Source: Candidatus Cloacimonadota bacterium (GTDB taxonomy: Bacteria > Muiribacteriota > UBA6191 > JACPRK01). Taken from it: a stretch of DNA of 16,446 bases. The notes beneath the pieces were generated by a model that was given only the letters and a program-made list of their open reading frames with translations, was not told where the DNA came from and ran no database searches. The DNA lies in the NCBI GenBank assembly GCA_021772705.1, contig JAJFLN010000483.1, positions 1 through 16,446 on the forward strand, written 5' to 3'. The position numbers were made by a program, and so were the translations under genes. Positions 8,185 through 15,475 of this stretch are shown piece by piece. Position 1 is the first letter of the stretch. Each line of letters starts with the position of its first letter.

Positions 8185-8640
8185 CTACAACTTGGCGGCC
8201 CGATCCTGGTTTCCGAACAACGGATCGCCGATCAGCCGTCCCACGTCGGCCAGGTTACGGTGATAGCTGGCCAGGAATTCGATCCTCCAGAAACGGGCCT
8301 CCGCCAGGCGTCGCTGGGCGTCCAGCAGATCCAGGTAAGTGAACTTGCCACCCCGGTAGCCAGCCTCGATGGCCTTCAGGACCTGCCTGGCTGCTGGAAG
8401 GACCCGGCCCGTCAGCCGGGTCAGCGCCTGTTCGGCGGCTTCCAGTGCCGCCTGGGAGGCTACGAGGTCAGCTAGCAATCGAACCCGAGGGGCCGCGACC
8501 TCATCGTCCAGCTGACGCAGCCGGGCCTTCGCTTCGGCGACGCTGCCCTGGTTGCGATTGCGGCTGGCCAGTGGCAACGAGACTCCGACCACGAAGGTCG
8601 TTGCGTCAGAGGATAGGAAGTTCAAACTGCGGGTTCTGTC
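8185..8640 (-). pseudogene. czcC: CzcC/TolC-type outer-membrane efflux factor, C-terminal fragment
   Basis: About 146 recognisable residues match the C-terminal half-repeat of outer-membrane efflux proteins. TTFVVGVSLPLASRNRNQGS is followed by a long alpha-hairpin (AEAKARLRQLDDEVAAPRVR ... ASQAALEAAEQAL) and then GYRGGKFTYLDLLDAQRRLA, the signature of this family's last periplasmic helix pair. Intact members run about 400-450 residues; the first two thirds are missing. The frame stays open upstream to beyond 8800, but the residues there are Pro/Arg-rich and unlike the family. The only start near the domain is TTG 8625. It probably comes from the same ancestral czcCBA locus as the CzcA remnant, although the two now lie on opposite strands with a metalloprotease gene between them. 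Confidence 0.75.
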
Positions 8641-8855
8641 GACGGGTGGGACGTCGGGGCCTGGCGGGGCGTTCCTCGGAGAGGCACGAGGTGGTTGGAG
8701 GGCGAGGGAAGTAGAGAGGAGGCCGACGTGAGTCGGATTTTCGTGGCTGGCAGGCCGTTGGGGGCAGGGCGAATCCTCCCTGAGGCGGGCTTCAGGCTGC
8801 CCGGGTTGTCGTGAAGAGGTCCTTAGTGTCCCGCCTCGGGGATGGGTGAAACCCC
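8641..8855. other. Non-coding stretch between czcC remnant and IS-like end
   Basis: No convincing gene is seen. The minus frame entering the CzcC fragment is open but of low-complexity Pro/Ser/Arg composition. The segment at 8821-8855 is rich in short G/C runs and leads directly into the first hairpin of the IS200/IS605-like element, so the element's left end may begin somewhere here. Confidence 0.4.
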
Positions 8856-9130
8856 TCGCCTTTAGGCGAAGCCTTCAGGAGGCTTGCAGCCCCCCATGGC
8901 AGGAAGCGCAGAAGGTGGCTCATCTGCAAGCCCGGTCTTCCCCGGCAGATCGCTGAAGCTACTCGAGAAGCATGGCAGTTCCCGCACGAGAGCTGTTGGC
9001 GTCGAGCCGAGTGCTGCAGACGACAAGAATAGAAGCGACGAAGGGATACGTGAGAGGCAGTCTGCATCGCCGGCTCGCTTCAGGCGACTTCAGTCGCCAG
9101 CCGAACCCACCGCCTTCAGGCGGTGGTGGT
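8856..9130. mobile_element. IS200/IS605-like non-autonomous element or remnant
   Basis: Two hairpin groups about 200 bp apart bracket a stretch with no intact transposase. Left: TCGCC-TTTA-GGCGA (8856-8869) and AGCCT-TCAGG-AGGCT (8870-8884). Right: GGCGAC-TTCA-GTCGCC (9083-9098) and CCACCGCC-TTCA-GGCGGTGG (9107-9126), followed by TGGTT. Short imperfect palindromes with TTTA/TTCA loops near both ends are characteristic of IS200/IS605 and derived PATE elements, whose TnpA binds hairpins and leaves no target duplication. An open plus frame between them (from about 8884) may be the decayed C-terminal tail of a TnpB, but I see no catalytic motif. The right end abuts the dnaE2 stop codon. Confidence 0.5.
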
Positions 9131-12100
9131 TCAGTGGAAGTCCCGGCTTCCGCCGGTCTTGGGCTTCGCCGCGAGGCGAGGGGGCCAGAGGTCGCGGACG
9201 ATCAGGTGCGTCACGCCTTGTTCGACTTGCAGCGTCCCCGTGGTCCCCAGGAATGACGCGGTCTTGGCCAGGATCTGGTAGCGATCGAAGACGCGTTGCC
9301 AGAGGACCAGATTGACGAAACCCGTCTCGTCTTCCAGAGTCATGAACGTGACGCCGCCGGCCGTGCCGGGCCGTTGACGGCAGATCACAATCCCGGCGTA
9401 ACGGACTCGAGTGCCGTCGGGCATGGCCGATACCTGGCTGGCGCTGGGGAGCTTCATGGCCGACAGCCGGTCTCGGAAGGGCTCCAGGGGATGGCCTTGG
9501 GAACTGAGCCCCGTGGCGTTGTAGTCCCATGCGATGGACTCGAAGGACTCCAGGGGAGCGAAGCGAGGCTGCTCCTCTCCGCTTCGATCCAGGTCGAGGG
9601 TCTCCTGCGAGGCGGTAGCCAGGCCCGATACCTCCCAGAGAGCGCTCCGGCGCTCCGGTTTCAGGGGCCCCAGGGCCCCGGCCTCCGCCAGGGAGTGGAG
9701 CGCTCCCGCATCGAGGCCGGACCGCCGCATCAGGTCCTTCAGAGAGTCGAACGGTCTTTCGAGTCGAGCCTGCTCCAGCGGTTTCCAGTGCTTCGACTCC
9801 GAGAGGCTCCTCACGTAGCGAAGGCCCATCCGGACGGCGAACCGCCGAGGTGCCGCGGCCGGCTCGAGAGTGCAGTGCCACTGGCTGCGGGTCACGTCGG
9901 TGGGGAGGGTCTCGACGCCGTGCCGCCGGGCGTCCTCGACGATGGTTGCCGGAGAGTAGAACCCCATGGGCTGGGCGTTGAGGAGGGAGCAGGTGAAGAC
10001 GTCGGGATAGTGGCACTTCATCCAGGCCGTGGCGTAGGCGATGAGAGCGAAGCTGGCGGCGTGGCTCTCGGGAAAGCCGTAGTCGCTGAACCCCCGGATT
10101 TGCTCGAAGACCCGGTCGGCGAACTCGGCGGTGATGCCCTTGGAGATCATCCGGGAGACCAGCCGCTCCCGGTGTCGATCGAGCCGGCCCGACTGGCGCC
10201 AGGCGGCCATGTCCCGCCGGAGTTGATCCGCCTCACCGGGAGTGTAGTCGGCGGCCACCACGGCGAGGCGCATCACCTGCTCCTGGAAGAGGGGGACCCC
10301 CAGGGTCTTGGACAGGACCGGCTCCAGGCTGGGATGGGGATAGGTGACCTCCTCCTCCCCGTTGCGGCGCCTCAGGTAGGGGTGGACCATCCCTCCCGTG
10401 ATCGGGCCGGGCCGGACGATGCTCACCTCGATCACCAGGTCATAGTAATGCCGCGGCCGCAGCCGAGGCAGCATGGCCATCTGGGCCCGGCTCTCGATCT
10501 GGAAGACCCCTACCGTGTCGCCCCGGCAGATGGCGTCGAAGGTGGTCCGGTCATCGCCGGGGATAGTGGCCATGCAGGTCCGCTTGCCGTGGTGCTGCTC
10601 CAGCAACTCGAACCCCTCCGACAGCTGGGTCAGGGCGCCCAATCCCAGCAGGTCGACCTTGAAGAGCCCCAGGTTCTCCAGGTCGTCCTTGTCCCACTGG
10701 ATCACTGTCCGGCCCTCCATGGCCCCGTTCTCGATGGGCACCAGGTCGTGAACCGGCTCGTGGCCCAGAAGGAACCCGCCGGGGTGGATCGAGAGATGTC
10801 TCGGAAAGTCCTGGATCTCGTTGGTCAACCGCAGCAGGTGATCGCAGAGATCGCTCCGTTGATCCAGGCCGGCATAGCGCAGCGACTTCCCGTCGATCCG
10901 ATCGTGATGGTAGGAGAACTTCGCCAGCCGGTCCAGGGAGGTGGCCGGCAGACCGAGGGCCTTGCCGACCTCCCGGATGGCGGACCGGGCCCGGTAGCGG
11001 ATCACGTTGGCCACCATCGCCGCCCGGTCCCTTCCGTACCGGGTGTAGACGTGCTGGATTACCTCCTCCCGGCGGCGGTGGCTGATGTCCAGGTCGATGT
11101 CCGGCGGCTCGGCCCTCTCCCGGGAGAGGAACCGTTCGAACAGAAGTTCCACGCGACGGGGATCCACGGCGGTGATTCCGAGACAGAAGCAGACCACGGA
11201 GTTGGCCGCCGAGCCCCGGCCCTGACAGAGGATGTCCTGCTCCCGGCAGAACCGGACCAGCTCCCACATGGTGAGGAAGTAGCCGCAGTAGTCGAGCTCG
11301 TCGATGAGGGCCAGCTCCCGATCGATCTGCGCCGCGATCCGGGGTGACACCTCGCCGCCGAACCGCTGCCGGGCTCCATCGAGGGTGAGCCGCCGGAGCC
11401 ATTCTGAAGAGCTGGTCCCGTCAGGCAGCTGCTCCGATGGATATCGATACCGGATCTGGCGTAGGGAGAAGCTGCACCGGCCGGCGATCTCGCCGGTCCG
11501 TTCGATCCAGCCCGGTTCGTCGGCGAAGAGGGTCTCGAAGGGCCGGACTGCTTTCATGGCATGTTCGGCGTTGGGTTTCAGTAACCGGCCCGCCGCGGCC
11601 AGCGGCACTCCGTGCCGGATCGAGGTCAGCACGTCCTGCAGGTCCCGCCGGACCGGCGAGTGGTAGAGCACCTCTGTCGCCGCCGCCACGGACAGCCGCA
11701 GCTTCCGGGCCCGCGCCCGGAGCCGCTCCTGCTGGACCACCTCCTCGGCCCGGCGATGACGGGCCGCCATCGCGTAGAGCCGGTCGGCGAAGGCCTCCCG
11801 GAGCCAGTCGGCCTCCGGCCCGGGCTCCGCCTCTCCGGTCAGCCGGCTCCGGTCTCCGCCCCAGAGCGCCAGCAGCCCGGTGGCATGTTCGCAGACCTCC
11901 CGCCAGGTGACGCTGCAGCGCCCCTTCATATGTCGCAGCCTCCCTCGTGTGAGCAGCCGGCAGAGGCTGGCGTAGCCCCGCCGATCTTCCGCCAGCAGGA
12001 CCAGAGGCGAGCTGCCGGACCCGTCGGATAGAGCGGCTCCTTTGGTGGCCGGGTCCCCTTCGTCCTCCACGGTGACCTCCGCCCCGACGATCAGGTGTAT

Positions 12101-12271
12101 CCCCAGCTCCTCGGCTTTCACCAGCGCCCGGACCACCCCCGATACGCTGTTCCGGTCCGTCACCGCCACGGCGCGGAGGCCGAAGATGTGGGCCTGCTCC
12201 ACCAGCTCCTCCGGATGGCTCGCGCCCTCCAGGAAGGAGAAGTTGCTCTTGTTCCAGAGAGGGACGTGCAT
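9131..12271 (-). CDS. dnaE2: Error-prone DNA polymerase III alpha subunit DnaE2
   Basis: This is the translesion polymerase of the ImuA/ImuB/DnaE2 mutasome; 1046 residues is normal for the family. The start is ATG 12271, giving the usual N-terminus (MHVPLWNKSNFSFLEGASHP). Longer upstream frames add unrelated residues. The PHP domain covers about 2-200. The palm carries GRGSAANS (351-358), the catalytic pair in PPDIDLD (Asp391, Asp393) and the third aspartate in FKVDLLGLG (Asp540). HLSIHPGGFLLG follows at about 492-503. A finger/helix-hairpin-helix region leads to a C-terminal OB fold (about 955-1030). The end GGSRDFH matches family C-termini, so the gene is complete. It is the last gene of the lexA operon, 127 bp after imuB and without a clear Shine-Dalgarno. 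Its TGA touches the IS605-like hairpin. Confidence 0.97.
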   Translation of the reverse strand: MHVPLWNKSNFSFLEGASHPEELVEQAHIFGLRAVAVTDRNSVSGVVRALVKAEELGIHLIVGAEVTVEDEGDPATKGAALSDGSGSSPLVLLAEDRRGYASLCRLLTRGRLRHMKGRCSVTWREVCEHATGLLALWGGDRSRLTGEAEPGPEADWLREAFADRLYAMAARHRRAEEVVQQERLRARARKLRLSVAAATEVLYHSPVRRDLQDVLTSIRHGVPLAAAGRLLKPNAEHAMKAVRPFETLFADEPGWIERTGEIAGRCSFSLRQIRYRYPSEQLPDGTSSSEWLRRLTLDGARQRFGGEVSPRIAAQIDRELALIDELDYCGYFLTMWELVRFCREQDILCQGRGSAANSVVCFCLGITAVDPRRVELLFERFLSRERAEPPDIDLDISHRRREEVIQHVYTRYGRDRAAMVANVIRYRARSAIREVGKALGLPATSLDRLAKFSYHHDRIDGKSLRYAGLDQRSDLCDHLLRLTNEIQDFPRHLSIHPGGFLLGHEPVHDLVPIENGAMEGRTVIQWDKDDLENLGLFKVDLLGLGALTQLSEGFELLEQHHGKRTCMATIPGDDRTTFDAICRGDTVGVFQIESRAQMAMLPRLRPRHYYDLVIEVSIVRPGPITGGMVHPYLRRRNGEEEVTYPHPSLEPVLSKTLGVPLFQEQVMRLAVVAADYTPGEADQLRRDMAAWRQSGRLDRHRERLVSRMISKGITAEFADRVFEQIRGFSDYGFPESHAASFALIAYATAWMKCHYPDVFTCSLLNAQPMGFYSPATIVEDARRHGVETLPTDVTRSQWHCTLEPAAAPRRFAVRMGLRYVRSLSESKHWKPLEQARLERPFDSLKDLMRRSGLDAGALHSLAEAGALGPLKPERRSALWEVSGLATASQETLDLDRSGEEQPRFAPLESFESIAWDYNATGLSSQGHPLEPFRDRLSAMKLPSASQVSAMPDGTRVRYAGIVICRQRPGTAGGVTFMTLEDETGFVNLVLWQRVFDRYQILAKTASFLGTTGTLQVEQGVTHLIVRDLWPPRLAAKPKTGGSRDFH

Positions 12272-12398
12272 GACGTGAAGGAAGGGGGTATGAACCTTCC
12301 GGCCCCCTGGGATTCCGTATGACCGGGTTCGCGGGGAGTCGAAGTTCGGGGTCAAAACCGTCAACAGAGGAACTCGGTATCTTTGGAGCGAGAGCCTC
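12272..12398. other. imuB-dnaE2 spacer, no gene
   Basis: This 127-bp gap is long for an operon whose other junctions overlap. I see no copy of the ACACAC/GTGTGT operator, no convincing promoter and no Shine-Dalgarno near the dnaE2 ATG. On the minus strand a TTGACG hexamer (around 12356-12361) lacks a matching -10. One frame stays open through the gap, but its residues do not resemble DnaE2. Confidence 0.5.
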
Positions 12399-13892
12399 TC
12401 ATTCCACGGACCCTTGCAGGAACCACCGGTTGCGGAGGCGGTCGTGATAGATCCAGAGCAGGTCGCCGGTCTGGAGGAGGGCGAAGTGGTATTCCCGGTG
12501 GATCGACTGCCTCCACCATCCACCGCTGATCACGTAGGGGCCGATCATTTTCGCGATCGGACCCGAGCCCCTGCCGAGGAGGAGCCAGCCGTCGCGTTGG
12601 TTCTTCCAGGGGGGCGGCAGCGGCCGGGGGCGGGCGTGGATCCTGCGGACCAGAGAGCGGAGGCCGTCGATCCGGGTGGGCCTTGGAAGACGGATCCGAT
12701 CGAAGGGTTCCCAGGTGAAGCGTGCCTCCGGGAGGTGTCCGGTCAGCAGCTTTGCCTGGACGACGGAGTCGTCTCCGAAGCGGGCCCGGACCCGGGCGAG
12801 GGCCTGGTCTGCCGCCTTCGGGTTTCGGCAGGGGCGGCTCGAGAAGAGAGGAAGCTGCTCCGCCTCGACCGGCACCGTGTCGGCCACGAGCCGGACCCGG
12901 GTGATTCCGGAGGAGAGGGTCATGGCCTCGAGCTTCAGCTGTATCAGCTGCCGGAGCAGCCGGAAGTCGACCGTTGGGGACGCGGGACGGACCTGCTCCT
13001 GTCTCGTCCCCTCTCCTTCCATGCGGAAGTGGAGCTGCAGTTCCCGCAGAGCTTCCTGCTTCGCCGAGATCTCCTCCAGGAGCCCCGATAGGAGATGTTC
13101 CAGGAAGAAGGCGATCCGTCCGGAATCGGTCTCGGGCCGCTCCAGATCGGCCCAACGAGTCCGGGGGGCCTCCGGGGAGAGGGGGTGGAGCGGGGCCCAG
13201 AGCGAGCCGTCAGCGAGCCGGTGCAGCCGGTGTACTTCCGGGCCGAAACGCCGCTCGATCCCGCCGGGAGGCAACCGGAGGAAGCTGGCGATGGTCCGGA
13301 CGCCAAGCTTTTCCAGGAAGTCCCGGCAGCGGGGGGTGATCGGCAGGTGGCCGATGGAGATCTTTCCGGCGGCGCTCCTCTCCGTATCGGGGCTGTCGAA
13401 GACGGCCGTTCCTCCCGGAGGGCCGGACCGGGCGGCCATGGAGACGCCGAACCGGCTGAAACCGACGGCCACGAAGGACCGGAAGCCGAGGGTCCGGAGC
13501 CGCTGCTGCAGCCCGCCGGCCCACCGCCGGAGAGTGCCGTAGAGGGGTTCCAGACCGGAGGCATCGAGACAGAAGGTCCCGGGTAGTCCGGGGTGGGGCT
13601 CCACATCGGGGCTGAAGTTCTGGAGCTGCCGCACCATCGAGGCGATGCCGGCCTGGATCTCCTGCTCCGGCACCGTGTCGGCGTGAAGTGTGTTCTCCAG
13701 GGAGAGGCCGGCGGCGTAACGCATCCCTCGCCGGATGCCGCAGCTCCGGGCTCGCTGGTTCACCCAGAGGATCGTCCCCTGAGGAGAGTCCTTGTCGATG
13801 ACGGCTACGGGACGGGCCTTCCACTCCGGCCGGCGCCTCGTGAGGAGCTGGAGCGGGAACCCGGGCAGATCAACGCAGGCCATCCGGTCCAT
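12399..13892 (-). CDS. imuB: ImuB, inactive Y-family polymerase homologue, mutasome hub
   Basis: The product is 497 residues, close to the usual ImuB length. ImuB bridges ImuA, DnaE2 and the beta clamp during translesion synthesis and is not itself a polymerase. The N-terminus MACVDLPGFPLQLLTRRRP keeps one Asp but lacks the aromatic steric-gate and second metal residues of DinB. The palm motif that is DE in active enzymes reads FCLDASGLEPLYG (about 107-119), lacking the adjacent Glu. A helix-hairpin-helix region covers about 180-220. QLPLF at 346-350 is a textbook beta-clamp-binding pentapeptide. The ~140-residue C-terminal tail is typical of ImuB. The start at ATG 13892 has AGGAG 7 bases upstream (13900-13904); it overlaps the end of imuA by 23 bp, suggesting translational coupling. 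Confidence 0.95.
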   Translation of the reverse strand: MDRMACVDLPGFPLQLLTRRRPEWKARPVAVIDKDSPQGTILWVNQRARSCGIRRGMRYAAGLSLENTLHADTVPEQEIQAGIASMVRQLQNFSPDVEPHPGLPGTFCLDASGLEPLYGTLRRWAGGLQQRLRTLGFRSFVAVGFSRFGVSMAARSGPPGGTAVFDSPDTERSAAGKISIGHLPITPRCRDFLEKLGVRTIASFLRLPPGGIERRFGPEVHRLHRLADGSLWAPLHPLSPEAPRTRWADLERPETDSGRIAFFLEHLLSGLLEEISAKQEALRELQLHFRMEGEGTRQEQVRPASPTVDFRLLRQLIQLKLEAMTLSSGITRVRLVADTVPVEAEQLPLFSSRPCRNPKAADQALARVRARFGDDSVVQAKLLTGHLPEARFTWEPFDRIRLPRPTRIDGLRSLVRRIHARPRPLPPPWKNQRDGWLLLGRGSGPIAKMIGPYVISGGWWRQSIHREYHFALLQTGDLLWIYHDRLRNRWFLQGSVE

Positions 13893-14523
13893 GACAGAGC
13901 TCCTGATGGGTCCATCCCGGCCCCCGGACCTTGTCTTTCAGTATCCGGACCCGGCAGTGTATCCGTTCTGCCGACTCCACCTCCCGGGAGGCGTCTCCTC
14001 GGAGGGCGACGAGAGATCCCAGGGAAGGCTGGCGCCTCTTCTTGTGTGTCAGGCAGAGCAGGAGGCTGCCGTGGTGGGCGGCCAGGGAAGCGAGCCGGGT
14101 CTGGGCCTGCAGGGGAAGGCTGGCGAACCGTCCCAGGTCCAGGACCAGCAGGTCGAAGGCCCCGGAGCGGACCAGCTGATCCGCCGCCTGGACGATCTGG
14201 AGTTCCGTCTCGAGCCGGACCACCGGAAGGGCCTCCAGGTCGACCCCTCCCGCCGAGGCGTCGGGAGGGTAGAAGACGCTCTCCCGGGTGGTCAGCCAGA
14301 CAGCCATCCCGCCCTGCTGTTGCACGTCCAGGACCAGCCCGGAGGCGACGGTCAAAACTGCCGACTCTCCTTCCCCTGACAGCTCGGCCAGATGCCCTCC
14401 CAGGGCTGTGGCGGACCACTTGCTGGAGGACGCCTCGACGGTCAGCCCCTTCCGGAGCCGCCTGTGGAGCAGCAGATCTTTCAGTCCGTCCGCCGGCGGC
14501 GGGGGTGTTCCGGTCATGATCAT
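13870..14523 (-). CDS. imuA: ImuA, RecA-like mutasome accessory protein
   Basis: The product is 217 residues with a RecA-like core. LTVASGLVLDVQQQGGMAVW (57-76) aligns by eye with the helix and strand after the RecA P-loop. FDLLVLDLGRF (123-133) is Walker-B-like. LLLCLTH (154-160) is a further core strand. At the P-loop position the sequence reads LSGEGESAV (48-56), without the GK[S/T] of Walker A, so ATP binding is doubtful. Identity rests on this fold plus position between lexA and imuB, the classic cassette order. The family usually acts with ImuB and DnaE2 and may modulate RecA. ATG 14523 overlaps the lexA stop as ATGA and has AGGAGG 10 bases upstream (14534-14539). It overlaps imuB by 23 bp. 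Confidence 0.9.
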   Translation of the reverse strand: MIMTGTPPPPADGLKDLLLHRRLRKGLTVEASSSKWSATALGGHLAELSGEGESAVLTVASGLVLDVQQQGGMAVWLTTRESVFYPPDASAGGVDLEALPVVRLETELQIVQAADQLVRSGAFDLLVLDLGRFASLPLQAQTRLASLAAHHGSLLLCLTHKKRRQPSLGSLVALRGDASREVESAERIHCRVRILKDKVRGPGWTHQELCHGPDGLR

Positions 14524-15143
14524 GGTCCCTGCGCCTCCTCGAGCTTTCGCCGGACCTCCACCACCTTTCCCAGGATCGTCAGCTCCTTCGGATCGGGCCG
14601 GATCGGTTCAAAGTCCGGGTTGGCCGGCCGGAGTTCCAGCTTCTTCTTCCCGATTCGAAGACGCTTCACCGTTGCTTCCTCGCCGATCAGGGCGACCACG
14701 ATGTCGCCATTCTCGGCCGAGGCCTGACGGCGGACCACCAGTAGATCCCCCGGAAGGATGCCCGCGTCCCGCATGCTCTCGCCCCGGACCCTCAGGGCAA
14801 AGTGGTCCTCTCCACGGCCTCGTCCCTGGAAGACCAGATAGCCTTCCAGATCCTGAACGGCCAGATCGAGGGAGCCCGCCGGGACCCGCCCCAGCAGTGG
14901 CACGAGGAAGCTCGGCCGCCCGGGAGAGTGCTCCGGCAGCCGGTAGCCCCGGGCCCGGCCCCGCTCGATGACCAGATCGCCGTCCTTCAAGAGCCGCTCC
15001 AGATGCTGCTGAGCCGTCCGGACGGAGCGGAACCCGAAGGCCTCCTGGACCTCCCGGACCGTCGGCGGCTCCCGGGCCAGCAGTCGCTGCCTCATGAACT
15101 CGTAGACCTTCTTCCGTGTCTTCCCCGCCGGGGTGCGTCCCAT
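14520..15143 (-). CDS. lexA: LexA SOS repressor/autopeptidase
   Basis: The product is 207 residues, a normal LexA length. The N-terminal winged helix-turn-helix covers about 1-70, with recognition helix around FRSVRTAQQHLERLL. This differs from the E. coli-type 'SPNAAEEHL', predicting a different operator. The C-terminal S24 peptidase domain has the cleavage site Ala89-Gly90 in RVPAGSLDL, the nucleophile Ser123 in RGESMRDAG and the general base Lys160 in EEATVKRLRI, so it should self-cleave when RecA filaments form. The start at ATG 15143 has AGGAGG 9 bases upstream. The frame is open further upstream, but only through the palindromic repeat and promoter. It is first gene of the operon, so it should repress imuA, imuB and dnaE2 as well as itself. 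A second, housekeeping LexA elsewhere is possible. Confidence 0.97.
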   Translation of the reverse strand: MGRTPAGKTRKKVYEFMRQRLLAREPPTVREVQEAFGFRSVRTAQQHLERLLKDGDLVIERGRARGYRLPEHSPGRPSFLVPLLGRVPAGSLDLAVQDLEGYLVFQGRGRGEDHFALRVRGESMRDAGILPGDLLVVRRQASAENGDIVVALIGEEATVKRLRIGKKKLELRPANPDFEPIRPDPKELTILGKVVEVRRKLEEAQGP

Positions 15144-15152
15144 GATCGAATT

Positions 15153-15158
15153 CCTCCT
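15153..15158 (-). promoter_or_regulatory. Ribosome binding site of lexA
   Basis: A perfect AGGAGG lies 9 bases before ATG 15143. It fixes the LexA start and rules out the 100-residue upstream extension of the open frame. Confidence 0.85.
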
Positions 15159-15164
15159 ATGATC

Positions 15165-15194
15165 AACATAACACACATCCGTGTGTATCCGCAA
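15165..15194 (-). promoter_or_regulatory. Putative sigma-70-type promoter of the lexA operon
   Basis: On the minus strand, TTGCGG (15189-15194) as -35 and TATGTT (15165-15170) as -10 are separated by 18 bp. The inverted repeat lies wholly in this spacer. The -10 is 21 bp from the lexA ATG, leaving a short leader containing AGGAGG. Hexamers are partial matches, so support comes mainly from position. Confidence 0.55.
15171..15186. promoter_or_regulatory. Putative LexA operator, ACACAC-ATCC-GTGTGT
   Basis: A perfect 6-bp inverted repeat with a 4-bp spacer lies between the predicted -35 and -10 boxes of lexA. LexA commonly represses itself from such a position. It does not match the motifs I know: CTGT-N8-ACAG, GAACNNNNGTTC, or the alphaproteobacterial GTTC direct repeat. 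LexA binding is inferred from location, symmetry and the unusual recognition helix. Confidence 0.55.
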
Positions 15195-15210
15195 CGCTGC
15201 CCTCTGATCC

Positions 15211-15327
15211 GGGCGCATGTCCCGTAGGGGGTCCCCTCCTCCGTTCGCCCCACAATGGATGCCCGCAGACATAGTGGGGCGAACGGATCCGGAATCGGCC
15301 AGGGGACCCCCTACGGGACATGCACCC
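15211..15327. repeat. Long palindromic MITE-like element, copy 2
   Basis: The 27-bp outer arms (15211-15237 and 15301-15327) are complementary at 26 of 27 positions. A 13-bp inner pair (CCGTTCGCCCCAC at 15241-15253 with its complement at 15274-15286) is perfect. Arms and much of the interior are shared with the element at 5187-5365. It ends 16 bp upstream of the lexA -35 box. No flanking direct repeat is visible here. Confidence 0.75.
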
Positions 15328-15475
15328 GCCTGCTGCAGAAGGCCTTGCGGTCCCAGCGCCCCAGCCAGCTCGTCATGGACTTCTTGGCAAAGATAACTCA
15401 CGCACCCCAGCTGCACTGGGAAAACCCCTGATTTCATCAGCACTCACGACCGCTTCAGGCTGGATCCGTGCAACG

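Noticed and set aside
6539..8263. 574-codon plus-strand open frame
   Set aside because: It is antisense to the metalloprotease gene and continues past it into the czcC remnant. Composition is shadow-like and it has no start context.
9296..11347. 683-codon plus-strand open frame
   Set aside because: It is antisense to dnaE2, rich in Gly/Pro/His/Gln/Asp as expected for the complement of a high-GC gene. DnaE2 itself is unambiguous.
12272..12523. 84-residue N-terminal extension of DnaE2
   Set aside because: It overlaps imuB in another frame and has no PHP-domain character. Family proteins begin at the residues encoded from 12271.
15144..15443. 100-residue N-terminal extension of LexA
   Set aside because: It runs through the ribosome site, operator, promoter and palindromic repeat. 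ATG 15143 with AGGAGG gives a standard 207-residue LexA.
15328..15475. Possible gene fragment on the minus strand (KSMTSWLGRWDRKAF)
   Set aside because: About 20 protein-like residues in one frame, but no start, ribosome site or recognisable family. Too short to call.
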